Shown here in pieces: positions 49,665-60,271 of a DNA stretch of 64,000 bases (the stretch's first letter is position 1; each line of letters starts with the position of its first letter). A program made the position numbers and the translations under genes. The notes under the pieces are model-generated. The model did not search any database, was not told where the DNA came from, and saw only the letters and a list, made by a program, of their open reading frames with translations. Source of the DNA: Streptomyces griseosporeus (lineage in GTDB: Bacteria; Actinomycetota; Actinomycetes; Streptomycetales; Streptomycetaceae); assembly GCF_014656055.1 (NCBI RefSeq), contig NZ_BNBR01000003.1, positions 186,001-250,000 on the forward strand, written 5' to 3'.

Positions 49665-51218
49665 ATGCGTACAGTCCTCGGCATGACGAACCCCCTCCCC
49701 TCCTCTGACCCCTCCTCCCGGGCCGGACGCCGCGAATGGACCGCCCTGGCCGTGCTGATGCTGCCGCTGATGCTGGTCTCGATGGACGTCTCGGTGCTGT
49801 ACTTCGCCATCCCGGCGATCGGCGCCGACCTGGAGCCGAGCGGCACCCAGCAGCTGTGGATCTTCGACATCTACGCGTTCGTGCTGGCTGGCCTGCTGAT
49901 GACGATGGGATCGCTGGGCGACCGCATCGGCCGCCGCCGGCTCCTGCTGATCGGCGCCGCCGCCTTCGGCACCGCCTCCCTGGTCGCGGCGTACGCCGAC
50001 AGCGCCGAGACGCTGATCGCCGCCCGCGCGGTCCTCGGCGTCGGCGGGGCGACCCTGATGCCGTCGACGATGGCGCTGATCCGCACGATGTTCACCGACG
50101 CCGGCCAGCGCGCCAAGGCGATCGGCCTGTGGTCCGGCGTGATGACGGCCGGCATCGCGCTCGGCTCGGTGCTCAGCGGGGTGCTCGTCGAGTTCTTCTG
50201 GTGGGGCTCGGTCTTCCTGGTCAACCTGCCCGCGATGGTCCTGCTGCTGGTCCTCGGCCCCGTCCTGCTGCCGGAGTCCAAGGACCCGCGCCCCGGTCGC
50301 TTCGACTGGCCGAGCGTCCCGCTGTCGCTGGCCGCCGTGCTCCCGGTGATCTACGGCCTGAAGGAGATCGCGTCCGAGGGCTGGCACCCGCTGTACGTCG
50401 TCTCGGTCACCGTCGGCCTGCTCTTCGCCGCGCTCTTCGTCCACCGCCAGCGCACCGCGGCCTCCCCGATGATCTCCCCCGCCCTGGTCCGCGCCCACGG
50501 CTTCGCCCCGGCGGTCGTGCTCAACCTGGTGTCGTCGTTCGCGATGATGGGCTCGGCCTTCTTCACCACGCAGTACCTGCAGTCGGTGCTCGGCAGGAGC
50601 GCACTGGAGGCGGCCCTGTGGGCGCTGCTGCCCTCGGTGCCGATCGGCATGGCGGCCCCGGCGGCCACCGCCCTGGTGCGCAGGGGCGTCGGCCGGGCCA
50701 CCGTCGTCGGCGCCGGGTTCCTGACCGGCGCGGCCGGGTACGGGCTGCTGGCCCTCGCCGGCACCGACTCCCTGTGGCTGGTGCTGACCGCCTGCGCGGT
50801 GCTCGCCTGCGGGATCGTCACCGTGATCTCCCAGATCACCGACCTCGCGATGAGCGCGGCGCCGGTGGAACGGGCCGGCTCCGCGTCCTCGCTGATGGAG
50901 ACCGGCGGCGAGTTCGGCGGCGCGCTGGGCATGGCGGTCCTCGGCTCCATCGGTACGGCGGTGTACCGCCACGAGATGCCGGAGTCCGCGCCCGCCGTGG
51001 CCAGGGAGACCCTGGGCGGGGCGCTGGCTGTCGCCGACCGCGTCCCGGGCCTGGCGACCGCGGCGCGGGAGGCGTTCACCGCCGGTATGCAGGGCGCGGC
51101 GATCGCGGGGGCGGTGCTGCTGCTGGGGGCGGCGGTCCTGGCGGTGCGCGCACTGCGCGGGGTGCCGGTGAGGGAGGAGGCGGCGGCCGAGGAGCCGGCC
51201 GAGGCGGCCGCCCGCTGA
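49665..51218 (+). CDS. MFS multidrug efflux transporter, 14-TM (DHA2 type)
   Basis: Membrane drug:proton antiporter of 517 residues with about 14 hydrophobic segments. DHA2 features: TALAVLMLPLMLVSMDVSVL in TM1, GSLGDRIGRRRLLLIGAAAF (loop 2-3 motif), RAVLGVGGATLMPSTMALIR, GLWSGVMTAGIALGSVLSGV (antiporter motif C), and ETGGEFGGALGMAVLGSIGT near the end. The C-terminal tail is acidic and Ala/Glu-rich. ATG 49665 is used; ATG 49683 (MTNPLPSSD) gives a shorter start with similar merit. Partner of the divergent TetR. Substrate unknown. Ends before the shared terminator with serA. Confidence 0.9.
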   Translation: MRTVLGMTNPLPSSDPSSRAGRREWTALAVLMLPLMLVSMDVSVLYFAIPAIGADLEPSGTQQLWIFDIYAFVLAGLLMTMGSLGDRIGRRRLLLIGAAAFGTASLVAAYADSAETLIAARAVLGVGGATLMPSTMALIRTMFTDAGQRAKAIGLWSGVMTAGIALGSVLSGVLVEFFWWGSVFLVNLPAMVLLLVLGPVLLPESKDPRPGRFDWPSVPLSLAAVLPVIYGLKEIASEGWHPLYVVSVTVGLLFAALFVHRQRTAASPMISPALVRAHGFAPAVVLNLVSSFAMMGSAFFTTQYLQSVLGRSALEAALWALLPSVPIGMAAPAATALVRRGVGRATVVGAGFLTGAAGYGLLALAGTDSLWLVLTACAVLACGIVTVISQITDLAMSAAPVERAGSASSLMETGGEFGGALGMAVLGSIGTAVYRHEMPESAPAVARETLGGALAVADRVPGLATAAREAFTAGMQGAAIAGAVLLLGAAVLAVRALRGVPVREEAAAEEPAEAAAR

Positions 51219-51237
51219 GACACCCCTCGAAACGACG

Positions 51238-51281
51238 AACGCCGGGAGAGCCGAGGCGAGGGCCTCGGCTCTCCCGGCGTT
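51238..51281. terminator. Convergent terminator, MFS / serA
   Basis: Perfect 20-bp inverted repeat with a four-base GAGG loop (arms 51238-51257 and 51262-51281), placed between two convergent genes, 11 bases from the serA stop. Confidence 0.88.
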
Positions 51282-51292
51282 TCAGAGCCGGG

Positions 51293-52882
51293 TCAGACCA
51301 GGTTCACGGACCGGGCGGACGTCGCCCCGATCTCCGCCGCCAGCTCGGTCAGCACGCCAGGGTTCACCGTGTCGTCGACGGTCAGCACGGCCAGCGCCTC
51401 GCCGCCGGCCGCCGCGCGGGCGACCTGCATGCCGGCGATGTTGATGCCCGCCTCGCCGAGGATGCGGCCGACGGTGCCGACGACACCGGGACGGTCCTCG
51501 TACTTCAGCACCACCATGTGGTCGGCGAGCGCCAGGTCGACGTCGTACTCGCCGACGGCCACGATCTTCTGCACGTGCTTCGGGCCGGCCAGCGTGCCGG
51601 AGACCGACACCTCCTCGCCGGTGCCGAGCGTGCCGCGCACGGTGACCACGTTGCGGTGGTCGGCCGACTCGGAGCTGGTGGTCAGGCGGACCTCGACACC
51701 GCGCTCCTGCGCGAACAGCGGGGCGTTGACGTAGGAGACCGTCTCGTCGACGACGTCCTCGAAGACACCCTTGAGGGCCGACAGCTCCAGCACCTTCACG
51801 TCGTGCTGGGTGATCTCGCCGTACACCTCGACGTCCAGCCGTACGGCCACCTCGCCCGCGAGCGCGGTGAAGATACGGCCGAGGCGCTCCGCGAGGGGCA
51901 GGCCCGGCTTGACGTCCTCGGCGATGACGCCGCCCTGGACGTTCACCGCGTCCGGCACCAGCTCACCGGCGAGCGCGAGGCGCACCGACTTGGCGACGGC
52001 GATACCGGCCTTCTCCTGCGCCTCGTCCGTGGACGCACCGAGGTGCGGGGTGGCGACGACCTGGTCGAACTCGAACAGCGGGGAGTCCGTGCAGGGCTCC
52101 TTGGCGTACACGTCGAGGCCGGCGCCGGCGACCCGGCCCTCCTTCAGCGCCGAGTACAGCGCCTCCTCGTCGACGATGCCGCCGCGCGCGGCGTTGACGA
52201 TGCGCACGCTCGGCTTGACCTTGCGCAGCGCCTCGTCGCCGATGAGGCCGAGGGTCTCGGGCGTCTTCGGCAGGTGGACGGTGATGAAGTCGGAGACCTC
52301 CAGCAGCTCGTCCAGGCTCAGCACCTTCACGCCCATCTGCGCGGCGCGCGCGGGCTGCACGTAGGGGTCGTAGGCGACGACCTTCATGCCGAAGGCGGAC
52401 ATGCGCTGGGCGACCAGGGCGCCGATGCGGCCGAGGCCGACGACGCCGAGGGTCTTCTCGGCCAGCTCCACGCCCGTGTACTTGCTGCGCTTCCACTCGC
52501 CGTTCTTCAGCGCGGCGTTGGCCTGCGGGATGTTGCGGGCGGTGGCGAGGATCAGACCGCAGGCCAGCTCGGCGGCGGTCACGATGTTGGAGGTGGGGGC
52601 GTTGACGACCATCACGCCGGCCTTGGTGGCGGCGGAGACGTCGACGTTGTCCAGGCCGACGCCGGCGCGTGCGACGACCTTCAGCTTGTTCGCGGCGGCG
52701 ATCGCCTCGGCGTCGACCTTGGTCGCCGAGCGGATCAGGATCGCGTCGACGTCGGCGATGGCGGGGAGCAGTTCGGCGCGGTCCGCACCGTTGCAGTGCC
52801 GGATCTCGAAGTCCGGGCCGAGCGCGTCGACGGTCGCAGGCGACAGCTCTTCAGCGATGAGTACGACGGGTTTCGAGCTCAC
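51293..52882 (-). CDS. serA: D-3-phosphoglycerate dehydrogenase
   Basis: First enzyme of serine synthesis, NAD-dependent (529 residues, the long form with an intervening ASB domain as in mycobacteria). N-terminal substrate domain, then Rossmann GVVGLGRIGALVAQRMSAFG, NAARGGIVDEEALYSALKEG and the catalytic His region VVATPHLGASTDEAQEKAGI; the insertion domain follows from about 305, and a C-terminal ACT domain (about 455-529) with VVLKYEDRPGVVGTVGRILG is the likely L-serine feedback site. GTG start at 52882, preceded by GAGG about six bases upstream. Single gene, 227 bp from ilvC. Confidence 0.96.
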   Translation of the reverse strand: MSSKPVVLIAEELSPATVDALGPDFEIRHCNGADRAELLPAIADVDAILIRSATKVDAEAIAAANKLKVVARAGVGLDNVDVSAATKAGVMVVNAPTSNIVTAAELACGLILATARNIPQANAALKNGEWKRSKYTGVELAEKTLGVVGLGRIGALVAQRMSAFGMKVVAYDPYVQPARAAQMGVKVLSLDELLEVSDFITVHLPKTPETLGLIGDEALRKVKPSVRIVNAARGGIVDEEALYSALKEGRVAGAGLDVYAKEPCTDSPLFEFDQVVATPHLGASTDEAQEKAGIAVAKSVRLALAGELVPDAVNVQGGVIAEDVKPGLPLAERLGRIFTALAGEVAVRLDVEVYGEITQHDVKVLELSALKGVFEDVVDETVSYVNAPLFAQERGVEVRLTTSSESADHRNVVTVRGTLGTGEEVSVSGTLAGPKHVQKIVAVGEYDVDLALADHMVVLKYEDRPGVVGTVGRILGEAGINIAGMQVARAAAGGEALAVLTVDDTVNPGVLTELAAEIGATSARSVNLV

Positions 52883-53067
52883 GTGGTCCTCACATGTGCG
52901 ATGCGGACGGCCGTCCCGACGGCCGCAGGCGGAGGAGGGGGCTAGCCGCGGAAGACGCACGACGCTGTGGGCCTGACGCGTTGTTGTTGAGCAGTGTAGT
53001 GGCGCCACGCCGTGCGTTCTTCGCCTCTACGGAAGGATCACCCGTCCGTGGCTGGACGGGGTGGACA

Positions 53068-53100
53068 ACAGGGGCCGGAGCGGTCCGCTCCAGCCCCTGT
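53068..53100 (-). terminator. ilvC terminator
   Basis: Inverted repeat ACAGGGGC-x-GGAGCGG / CCGCTCC-x-GCCCCTGT with a single-base turn, located nine bases past the ilvC stop on the minus strand. Confidence 0.8.
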
Positions 53101-53109
53101 CGGCGAGGC

Positions 53110-54108
<999 letters not shown>

Positions 54109-54230
54109 TTTGGGTTCTCTCCTTGGAGTGCTGGTGTTGCGTCCCACCGTATGACGGCGGGGGGAAGGGAGGTTTCGGGGTCTCGGTATACGGGCGGCCC
54201 CGTCGTCCGGAAGCCGCCCGTACGGCCGCG

Positions 54231-54755
54231 TCAGGCGCTGCGGTCGAGGGCGCGCAGCGAGCGGTCGGTGATCGAGCGGGCGCCCCGGCCGATCGCGATG
54301 GTGCCGGACTGGACCAGCTCCTTGATGCCGTACGGCTCCAGCATCTTGAGCATGGCGGACAGCTTCTCGCTGCTGCCGGTGGCCTCGATGGTCACGGCCT
54401 CCGGGGAGACGTCGACGGTCTTGGCGCGGAACAGCTGGACGATCTCGACGATCTGGGAGCGCGTCTCGTTGTCGGCGCGGACCTTCACCAGGACGAGTTC
54501 GCGCTGCACGGCCTGCGACGGCTCCAGCTCGACGATCTTCAGGACGTTCACCAGCTTGTTGAGCTGCTTGGTGACCTGTTCGAGAGGCAGGTCCTCGACG
54601 CCCACGACGATGGTGATGCGGGAGATGTCGGGGTGCTCGGTGACGCCCACGGCGAGCGAGTCGATGTTGAAGCCGCGGCGGGAGAACAGGGCGGCGATCC
54701 GGGCGAGGATGCCCGGCGTGTTCTCCACCAGGACGGAGAGCGTGTGCTTGGACAT
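54231..54755 (-). CDS. ilvN: Acetolactate synthase small (regulatory) subunit
   Basis: Regulatory subunit of acetohydroxyacid synthase (174 residues); binds valine and raises activity of IlvB. Two ACT-type halves: MSKHTLSVLVENTPGILARI with AALFSRRGFNIDSLAVG, and the C-half VRADNETRSQIVEIVQLFRA with VEATGSSEKLSAMLKML-like TIEATGSSEKLSAMLKMLEP. ATG 54755. Close behind ilvB (21-bp gap) and therefore co-transcribed. Confidence 0.96.
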   Translation of the reverse strand: MSKHTLSVLVENTPGILARIAALFSRRGFNIDSLAVGVTEHPDISRITIVVGVEDLPLEQVTKQLNKLVNVLKIVELEPSQAVQRELVLVKVRADNETRSQIVEIVQLFRAKTVDVSPEAVTIEATGSSEKLSAMLKMLEPYGIKELVQSGTIAIGRGARSITDRSLRALDRSA

Positions 54756-54776
54756 GATCTTTTACGTCTCTCTCGC

Positions 54777-56627
54777 TCAGTCGTCTTCGTTGTCGCCGAA
54801 GTCGGGGCGGACGTCCCGGGCGGCCATGATCTCGTCGTTGGAGGTGCCGGCGGCGACCATCGGCCAGACCATGGCGTCCTCGTGGACGATGAAGTCGATG
54901 ACGACCGGGCGGTCGTTGATGGAGTTCGCCTCCTCGATGACCTTGTCCAGGTCCTCGGGGCGCTCGCAGCGCAGGCCCACGCAGCCCATGGCCTCCGACA
55001 GCTTCACGAAGTCGGGGACGCGGGTGCCCCTGGCCTCCGGGTTGATGTCGTCGGGGCCGCTGTGCAGCACGGTGTTGGAGTAGCGCTGGTTGTAGAAGAG
55101 GGTCTGCCACTGGCGGACCATCCCGAGGGCGCCGTTGTTGATGACGGCGACCTTGATCGGGATGTTGTTCAGGGCGCAGGTGGTCAGCTCCTGATTGGTC
55201 ATCTGGAAGCAGCCGTCGCCGTCGATCGCCCAGACCGTCTGTCCGGGGGCGCCGGCCTTGGCGCCCATGGCGGCCGGGACGGCGTAGCCCATGGTTCCGG
55301 CGCCGCCGGAGTTCAGCCAGGTGGCGGGCTTGTCGTACTGGATGAAGTGCGCGGCCCACATCTGGTGCTGGCCGACGCCCGCGGCGAAGATCGTGCCCTC
55401 GGGGGCGAGCTGCCCGATGCGCTCGATGACCTGCTGCGGGGACAGCGAGCCGTCCTCGGGCTGGTCGTAGCCGAGCGGGTAGGTGTCGCGCCAGCGGGAG
55501 AGGTCCTTCCACCAGGCGCTGTAGTCGCCCTTGTGGCCCTCGCTGTGCTCCTTCTGGACGGCCTGGATCAGGTCGGCGATGACCTCGCGGGCGTCACCGA
55601 CGATCGGCACGTCCGCGGCGCGGTTCTTGCCGATCTCCGCCGGGTCGATGTCGGCGTGGACGATCTTGGCGTACGGGGCGAAGCTGTCCAGCTTGCCGGT
55701 GACGCGGTCGTCGAAGCGGGCGCCGAGGGCGACGATCAGGTCGGCCTTCTGCAGCGCGGTGACGGCGGTGACCGCACCGTGCATGCCCGGCATTCCCACG
55801 TGCAGCGGGTGGCTGTCGGGGAACGCGCCGAGCGCCATCAGGGTGGTGGTGACGGGCGCTCCGGTGAGTTCGGCGAGGACCTTCAGCTCGGCCGTCGCCC
55901 GGGCCTTGAGGACACCGCCGCCGACGTACAGGACGGGCCGCTTGGCGCCGGTGATGAGCTTCGCGGCCTCGCGGATCTGCTTGGCGTGCGGCTTGGTCAC
56001 CGGGCGGTAGCCGGGCAGGTCCATGACGGGCGGCCAGGAGAAGGTCGTCTTCGCCTGCAGGGCGTCCTTGGCGATGTCGACCAGGACCGGGCCGGGCCGG
56101 CCGGTGGAGGCGATGTGGAAGGCCTGCGCGATGACCCGCGGGATGTCCTCGGCCTTGGTGACCAGGAAGTTGTGCTTGGTGATCGGCATGGTGATGCCGA
56201 CGATGTCCGCCTCCTGGAAGGCGTCCGTGCCGATCGCCTTGGAGGCCACCTGCCCGGTGATCGCCACGAGCGGCACCGAGTCCATGTGGGCGTCGGCGAT
56301 CGGGGTGACCAGGTTGGTCGCGCCCGGGCCGGAGGTGGCCATGCAGACGCCGACCTTGCCGGTGGCCTGCGCGTAGCCGGTGGCCGCGTGGCCGGCGCCC
56401 TGCTCGTGGCGGACCAGGACGTGGCGCACCCGGCTCGAGTCCATCAGCGGGTCGTACGCGGGAAGGATGGCACCGCCGGGAATGCCGAATACCGTGTCGG
56501 CGCCGACCTCCTCGAGAGAGCGGATGAGGGACTGCGCACCCGTGACGTGCTCGACGGGCGAGGGCTGCTGTCCTCCGGATCGGGGCCGCGGCTGCGGATG
56601 ATGGGCCCCGGTGGCCTGCTCGGTCAT
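54777..56627 (-). CDS. ilvB: Acetolactate synthase large (catalytic) subunit
   Basis: ThDP-dependent acetohydroxyacid synthase catalytic subunit (616 residues from ATG 56627; 618 from ATG 56633). Motifs: VGADTVFGIPGGAILPAYDP at the N-terminus, the active-site Glu in RHEQGAGHAATGYAQATGKV, GPGATNLVTPIADAHMDSVP, FAD-fold ALGARFDDRVTGKLDSFAPY, and the ThDP GDG-N motif AIDGDGCFQMTNQELTTCAL with NNGALGMVRQWQ. GAAGAG lies about seven bases before ATG 56627. It follows a roughly 185-nt leader with a peptide and terminator, so it is controlled by attenuation. Confidence 0.97.
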   Translation of the reverse strand: MTEQATGAHHPQPRPRSGGQQPSPVEHVTGAQSLIRSLEEVGADTVFGIPGGAILPAYDPLMDSSRVRHVLVRHEQGAGHAATGYAQATGKVGVCMATSGPGATNLVTPIADAHMDSVPLVAITGQVASKAIGTDAFQEADIVGITMPITKHNFLVTKAEDIPRVIAQAFHIASTGRPGPVLVDIAKDALQAKTTFSWPPVMDLPGYRPVTKPHAKQIREAAKLITGAKRPVLYVGGGVLKARATAELKVLAELTGAPVTTTLMALGAFPDSHPLHVGMPGMHGAVTAVTALQKADLIVALGARFDDRVTGKLDSFAPYAKIVHADIDPAEIGKNRAADVPIVGDAREVIADLIQAVQKEHSEGHKGDYSAWWKDLSRWRDTYPLGYDQPEDGSLSPQQVIERIGQLAPEGTIFAAGVGQHQMWAAHFIQYDKPATWLNSGGAGTMGYAVPAAMGAKAGAPGQTVWAIDGDGCFQMTNQELTTCALNNIPIKVAVINNGALGMVRQWQTLFYNQRYSNTVLHSGPDDINPEARGTRVPDFVKLSEAMGCVGLRCERPEDLDKVIEEANSINDRPVVIDFIVHEDAMVWPMVAAGTSNDEIMAARDVRPDFGDNEDD

Positions 56628-56696
56628 CGGCATTCTCTTCTCGATGCTGAGGGTTTTTGCGAAGTTTGGGCGATGTACGACTGCTGCTGGTGCAAC

Positions 56697-56730
56697 AAAA
56701 AACCCCTCGTGCCGTAAGGCAAGCGAGGGG
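56697..56730 (-). terminator. Attenuator terminator in the ilvB leader
   Basis: On the minus strand CCCCTCG ... CGAGGGG with an inner TTGCC/GGCA pair, followed by TTTTTT, about 70 bases before ilvB. A competing hairpin GCTGAG-N9-CTCAGC lies at 56749-56769 after the leader-peptide stop. The layout fits ribosome-stalling attenuation. Confidence 0.82.
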
Positions 56731-56770
56731 AGCGCGCCGGGTGGGAGTGCTGAGCGATCAGGGCTCAGCG

Positions 56771-56812
56771 TCAGCCGACGCGCTTTCCAAGTACGAGAAT
56801 TCGGGTGCGCAT
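56771..56812 (-). CDS. ilvB leader peptide MRTRILVLGKRVG
   Basis: A 13-residue ORF with the consecutive codons Ile-Leu-Val-Leu. ATG 56812 has a good ribosome site (GGAGGG about 8 bases upstream). Ribosome stalling on these codons under branched-chain amino-acid shortage would favour the antiterminator and ilvB expression; such leaders have been predicted before for actinobacterial ilvB operons. A -10-like CATAAT lies at 56870-56875 inside the 3' end of the GGDEF gene. Confidence 0.85.
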   Translation of the reverse strand: MRTRILVLGKRVG

Positions 56813-56845
56813 GGCACTGACCCTCCCCCCGGCACGCACCCGGTG

Positions 56846-59800
56846 TCAAGTGGGTGGGACGGGAGTCTCATTATGTGAGCGGAGGGCCGTCCCGCCTCCC
56901 ACAACGACCGAGACGCCACTGGTGTACACCCCGGATCCGCCGCCCGCGAGAGCCGGTTCGGCCGGGCCGTGCGGGACCGGGAGATGGCCGGTTCCGAGCG
57001 CTCTGCGCAGCCGGTACTCGTCCAGCGGTCCGGCGAACGCCATGCCCTGCCCGTGGGTGCAGCCCATCGCGCGCAGGGCGACGACCTGCTCGGGCAGGTC
57101 CACGCCCTCGGCGACGGTCTGCAGGCCGAGGTCGCCGGCGATCCGGAGCAGACCGCCGGTGATCTTGTGCAGCCGGGCGGACTCCACGACGCCCTCGACC
57201 AGGGTGCGGTCGACCTTGAGCACGTCCAGCGGGAGCCTGCGCAGCGCCGTGAGGGCCGCCCAGCCGGTGCCGAAGCCGTCCAGGGCGATCCGGACCCCGA
57301 GCCGCCGCAGCGCCGTCAGACGCCGCTCCAGCTCGTCCAGCGGCACCCCCGGGTCGAGGTCGGCCAGCTCGATCACGAGCGACCCGGAGGGCAGCCCGTG
57401 CCGGGTCAGCAGCGCCTCGATCGAGCCGAACGGCATCGACCGGTCCAGCAGCCGCCGGGCGGGCATCCGGACCGCGACCGGCACGGTCACACCGGAGGCG
57501 TGGCGCTCGGCGGCCTGCTCGACGGCTTCCTGGAGCATCCAGCGGCCCAGCTCGGCGGTCTTGTCGCTGTCCTCGGCCACCCGCAGGAACTCGGCGGGGG
57601 TGAAGAGCACGCCCTGCGAGGAGCGCCAGCGGGCCTGCGCGGCGACGGCCGTGATCCGGCCGTCGACGAGCCGCGCCACGGGCTGGTGCAGCAGCGTGAA
57701 CTCGCCGTCGTGCAGCGCGGCCCGCAGCCGGGTGGCCAGCTCGGCCTTGCGCACGACGTCCTGCTGCATCTGTGGCTTGTACAGCTCGACGCGGCCCTTG
57801 CCGCCCGCCTTGGCCCGGTACATCGCGAGGTCGGCGTTGCGCAGCAGCTCCCCCGCGCCGAGACCCGGCTCGGCGAAGGCGACGCCGATGGAGGCGTTGA
57901 CCCGGACGTCGTTGCCGTCGATGGCGTACGGCTGCGAGAGCGTGACCCTGAGGCGGTCGGCGAGCTCCAGGATGTGGCGCTCTCGGGCGGAGCGGTCACG
58001 GGTGGTGTCGCCCGCGATCAGGGCCGCGAACTCGTCGCCGCCGAGCCGGGCCGCGGTGTCCCCGTGCCGGACGGCGTCCTGGAGTCTGCGGGCGGCCTGG
58101 ACGAGCAGTTCGTCGCCGGCCTGGTGCCCGATGGTGTCGTTGACGGCCTTGAAGCCGTCGAGGTCGATGAAGAGCACGGCGGTGTTGCGCAGCGCGAGGC
58201 CGCGGTCGGAGGAGCGGCGCCCGGACAGCGCCTGCTGGACGCGGGTGGTGAACAGGGCGCGGTTGGGCAGGTCGGTGAGCGGGTCGTGCTCGGCGTTGTG
58301 CTGGAGCTGTGCCTGCAGGCGCACGCGCTCGGTGACGTCCCGGCTGTTGAAGATCAGGCCGCCGTGGTGGCGGTTGACGGTCGACTCGACGTTCAGCCAG
58401 CCTCCCTCGCCGGAGCGGAAGCGGCACTCGATGCGGGTGGTGGGTTCCTCCTGGGGGCTGGCGGCGAGGAAGCGGCGGATCTCGTGCACCACGCAGCCCA
58501 GGTCCTCCGGGTGGATGAGGTTGGCCAGTTCCGTGCCCACCAGGTCCTCCGCGGGGCGGCCGTAGACCCCGGCGGCGGCCGGGGAGACGTACCGCAGGAT
58601 GCCGTTGGGCGCGGCGATCATGATGACGTCGCTGGAGCCCTGTACCAGGGAGCGGAAGTGGTTCTCCTTCTGCGCGAGTTCCTGGGTGAGGGTCATGTTG
58701 TCGAGCAGCATGATGCCCTGGCGGGCCACGAGGGCGAGCACGACGGTGCCGCCGGTCAGCAGGACCACGCGGGAGACGCTGTGGCCGTTGAGGACGTTGT
58801 AGAGGATCCCCAGGGTGCACACCGCGGCGGCGAGGTACGGCGTGAGCGCGGCGAGGGAGCCGGTGATGGGCCGGGTGGCCGGATACCGCCCCTGCTCGCC
58901 GCCCGGCTGGGGTGCCGCCGGGGGCCGGCCGGGTGTGCGGCGGCCGGGCAGGTGCTCGTGGACGACGCGGGTGTGGCCCTCGCCGTCGCGCGTGTGGCGG
59001 GCGGCCCAGGGGGCGTAGGCGAGGAGCAGGGAACCGGCGAACCAGCCCGCGTCGAGGAGCTGGCCGGAGCGGTAGTTGTTGTGCAGCAGCGGCGAGGTGA
59101 ACATCGCGTCGCACATCACCGTCAGGGCGAGCGCGCCGATCGCCGTGTTGACGGCCTTGCGGTTCACCGCCGAGCGGCGGAAGTGCAGCACCAGCACCAT
59201 GCTGACGAGGGCGATGTCGAGCAGCGGATACGCCAGCGACAGCGCGACGTGCGCGACGCTCGGACCGTCGGACCGGGCGGCCTGGGCGAGCGCGAGACTC
59301 CAGGCCAGGGTGAGCAGCGAGCCCGCGATCAGCCAGGCGTCCAGCGCGAGGCAGATCCAGCCGGCCTTGGTCATGGGCCGCTTGGCGAGCACGAGCAGTC
59401 CCACGATGGCGGGCGGCGCGAAGCACAGGAAGAACAGGTCGGCGGAGGAGGGGCTGGGCACGGGCCGGTCGAGCACGACCTCGTACCACCCCCAGACGCC
59501 GTTGCCGAGGGCGGCCATCGCCGAGGAGAGGGCGAAGAGCATCCAGGCGGCCCGGAACCGGACGCGGCGGGAGCGCGCGTACAGCAGGCAGGAGACGGCG
59601 GCGGTGCCGGCGGCCCCGGCCAGTCCGAAGTCGCCCATGATCAGGGCGAGTTCGCTCGATCCCCAGCCGAGCGCGGAGCCGACGGCGTATCCCCCGCACA
59701 CCAGGGCCAGCAGCATCTGGTGGACCATGTTCCCCCCGGTGGCGGGGGCCGGCGGGCGGGGCAGGGGCACGTGCGCGGACGGCTGCGGGCGCAGCGTCGA

Positions 59801-60061
59801 CCCGAAGGCGGTCACGGGAGGCGGCGGCGAGTTCACCGTTCCCTCCCGGTCCGCGCCGCCGCCCCCCGGTCCCGGGGGGTGCGGTGCACTGGGTGCGCAT
59901 GCCTGCGGCGGCCGGTCGGCCGGCGGTGCGGGGTCGGCCGGCCGCTGTGCCGATGCGGATGGCTGCGGTACTCCCTGTGATCGGCGTGGTGACCGCGTCT
60001 GCGCGCGGCCGTGCGCCAGGGTCGCCGCCGGCTGCCCTGCCGCGTCGGATCGTTCGTCCAT
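56846..60061 (-). CDS. Membrane PAS-GGDEF-EAL protein (diguanylate cyclase with degenerate EAL)
   Basis: c-di-GMP signalling protein, about 1071 residues from ATG 60061. The order is: Pro-rich N-terminus, about nine to ten TM helices (residues 112-455), PAS domain (about 465-580: FRSLVQGSSDVIMIAAPNGI), GGDEF domain with intact ARLGGDEFAAL (673-677) and I-site RHGD five residues before it, then an EAL domain. The EAL is degenerate: the signature Glu position reads AVAAQARW instead of an EALLRW-like motif, NLSP-like reads AVRMPARRL, and DDFGTGYS reads LDGFGTGWAA. So it should make, not break, c-di-GMP. The start is uncertain; in-frame GTG 60094 and ATG 60178 have weaker codon bias. Confidence 0.82.
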   Translation of the reverse strand: MDERSDAAGQPAATLAHGRAQTRSPRRSQGVPQPSASAQRPADPAPPADRPPQACAPSAPHPPGPGGGGADREGTVNSPPPPVTAFGSTLRPQPSAHVPLPRPPAPATGGNMVHQMLLALVCGGYAVGSALGWGSSELALIMGDFGLAGAAGTAAVSCLLYARSRRVRFRAAWMLFALSSAMAALGNGVWGWYEVVLDRPVPSPSSADLFFLCFAPPAIVGLLVLAKRPMTKAGWICLALDAWLIAGSLLTLAWSLALAQAARSDGPSVAHVALSLAYPLLDIALVSMVLVLHFRRSAVNRKAVNTAIGALALTVMCDAMFTSPLLHNNYRSGQLLDAGWFAGSLLLAYAPWAARHTRDGEGHTRVVHEHLPGRRTPGRPPAAPQPGGEQGRYPATRPITGSLAALTPYLAAAVCTLGILYNVLNGHSVSRVVLLTGGTVVLALVARQGIMLLDNMTLTQELAQKENHFRSLVQGSSDVIMIAAPNGILRYVSPAAAGVYGRPAEDLVGTELANLIHPEDLGCVVHEIRRFLAASPQEEPTTRIECRFRSGEGGWLNVESTVNRHHGGLIFNSRDVTERVRLQAQLQHNAEHDPLTDLPNRALFTTRVQQALSGRRSSDRGLALRNTAVLFIDLDGFKAVNDTIGHQAGDELLVQAARRLQDAVRHGDTAARLGGDEFAALIAGDTTRDRSARERHILELADRLRVTLSQPYAIDGNDVRVNASIGVAFAEPGLGAGELLRNADLAMYRAKAGGKGRVELYKPQMQQDVVRKAELATRLRAALHDGEFTLLHQPVARLVDGRITAVAAQARWRSSQGVLFTPAEFLRVAEDSDKTAELGRWMLQEAVEQAAERHASGVTVPVAVRMPARRLLDRSMPFGSIEALLTRHGLPSGSLVIELADLDPGVPLDELERRLTALRRLGVRIALDGFGTGWAALTALRRLPLDVLKVDRTLVEGVVESARLHKITGGLLRIAGDLGLQTVAEGVDLPEQVVALRAMGCTHGQGMAFAGPLDEYRLRRALGTGHLPVPHGPAEPALAGGGSGVYTSGVSVVVGGGTALRSHNETPVPPT

Positions 60062-60271
60062 AGGCCGTGCATCGCCCGTCGCCCCCCTCACAAGTCTGAA
60101 ATGTCCGTCCCCGGCGCCGAACGGTGCGCGGCGCATCCCCTGTCGGGACGATACACCAGTCTCGTCACTCAGGGACATAGCTTCTCTACGCTCCGTGACG
60201 ACCAGCGGGAACGTGGGCACGGACCGCGTTCCCAGGACTGCGGAGGGTACGCGCGGCGACGGCGCGGCGGG

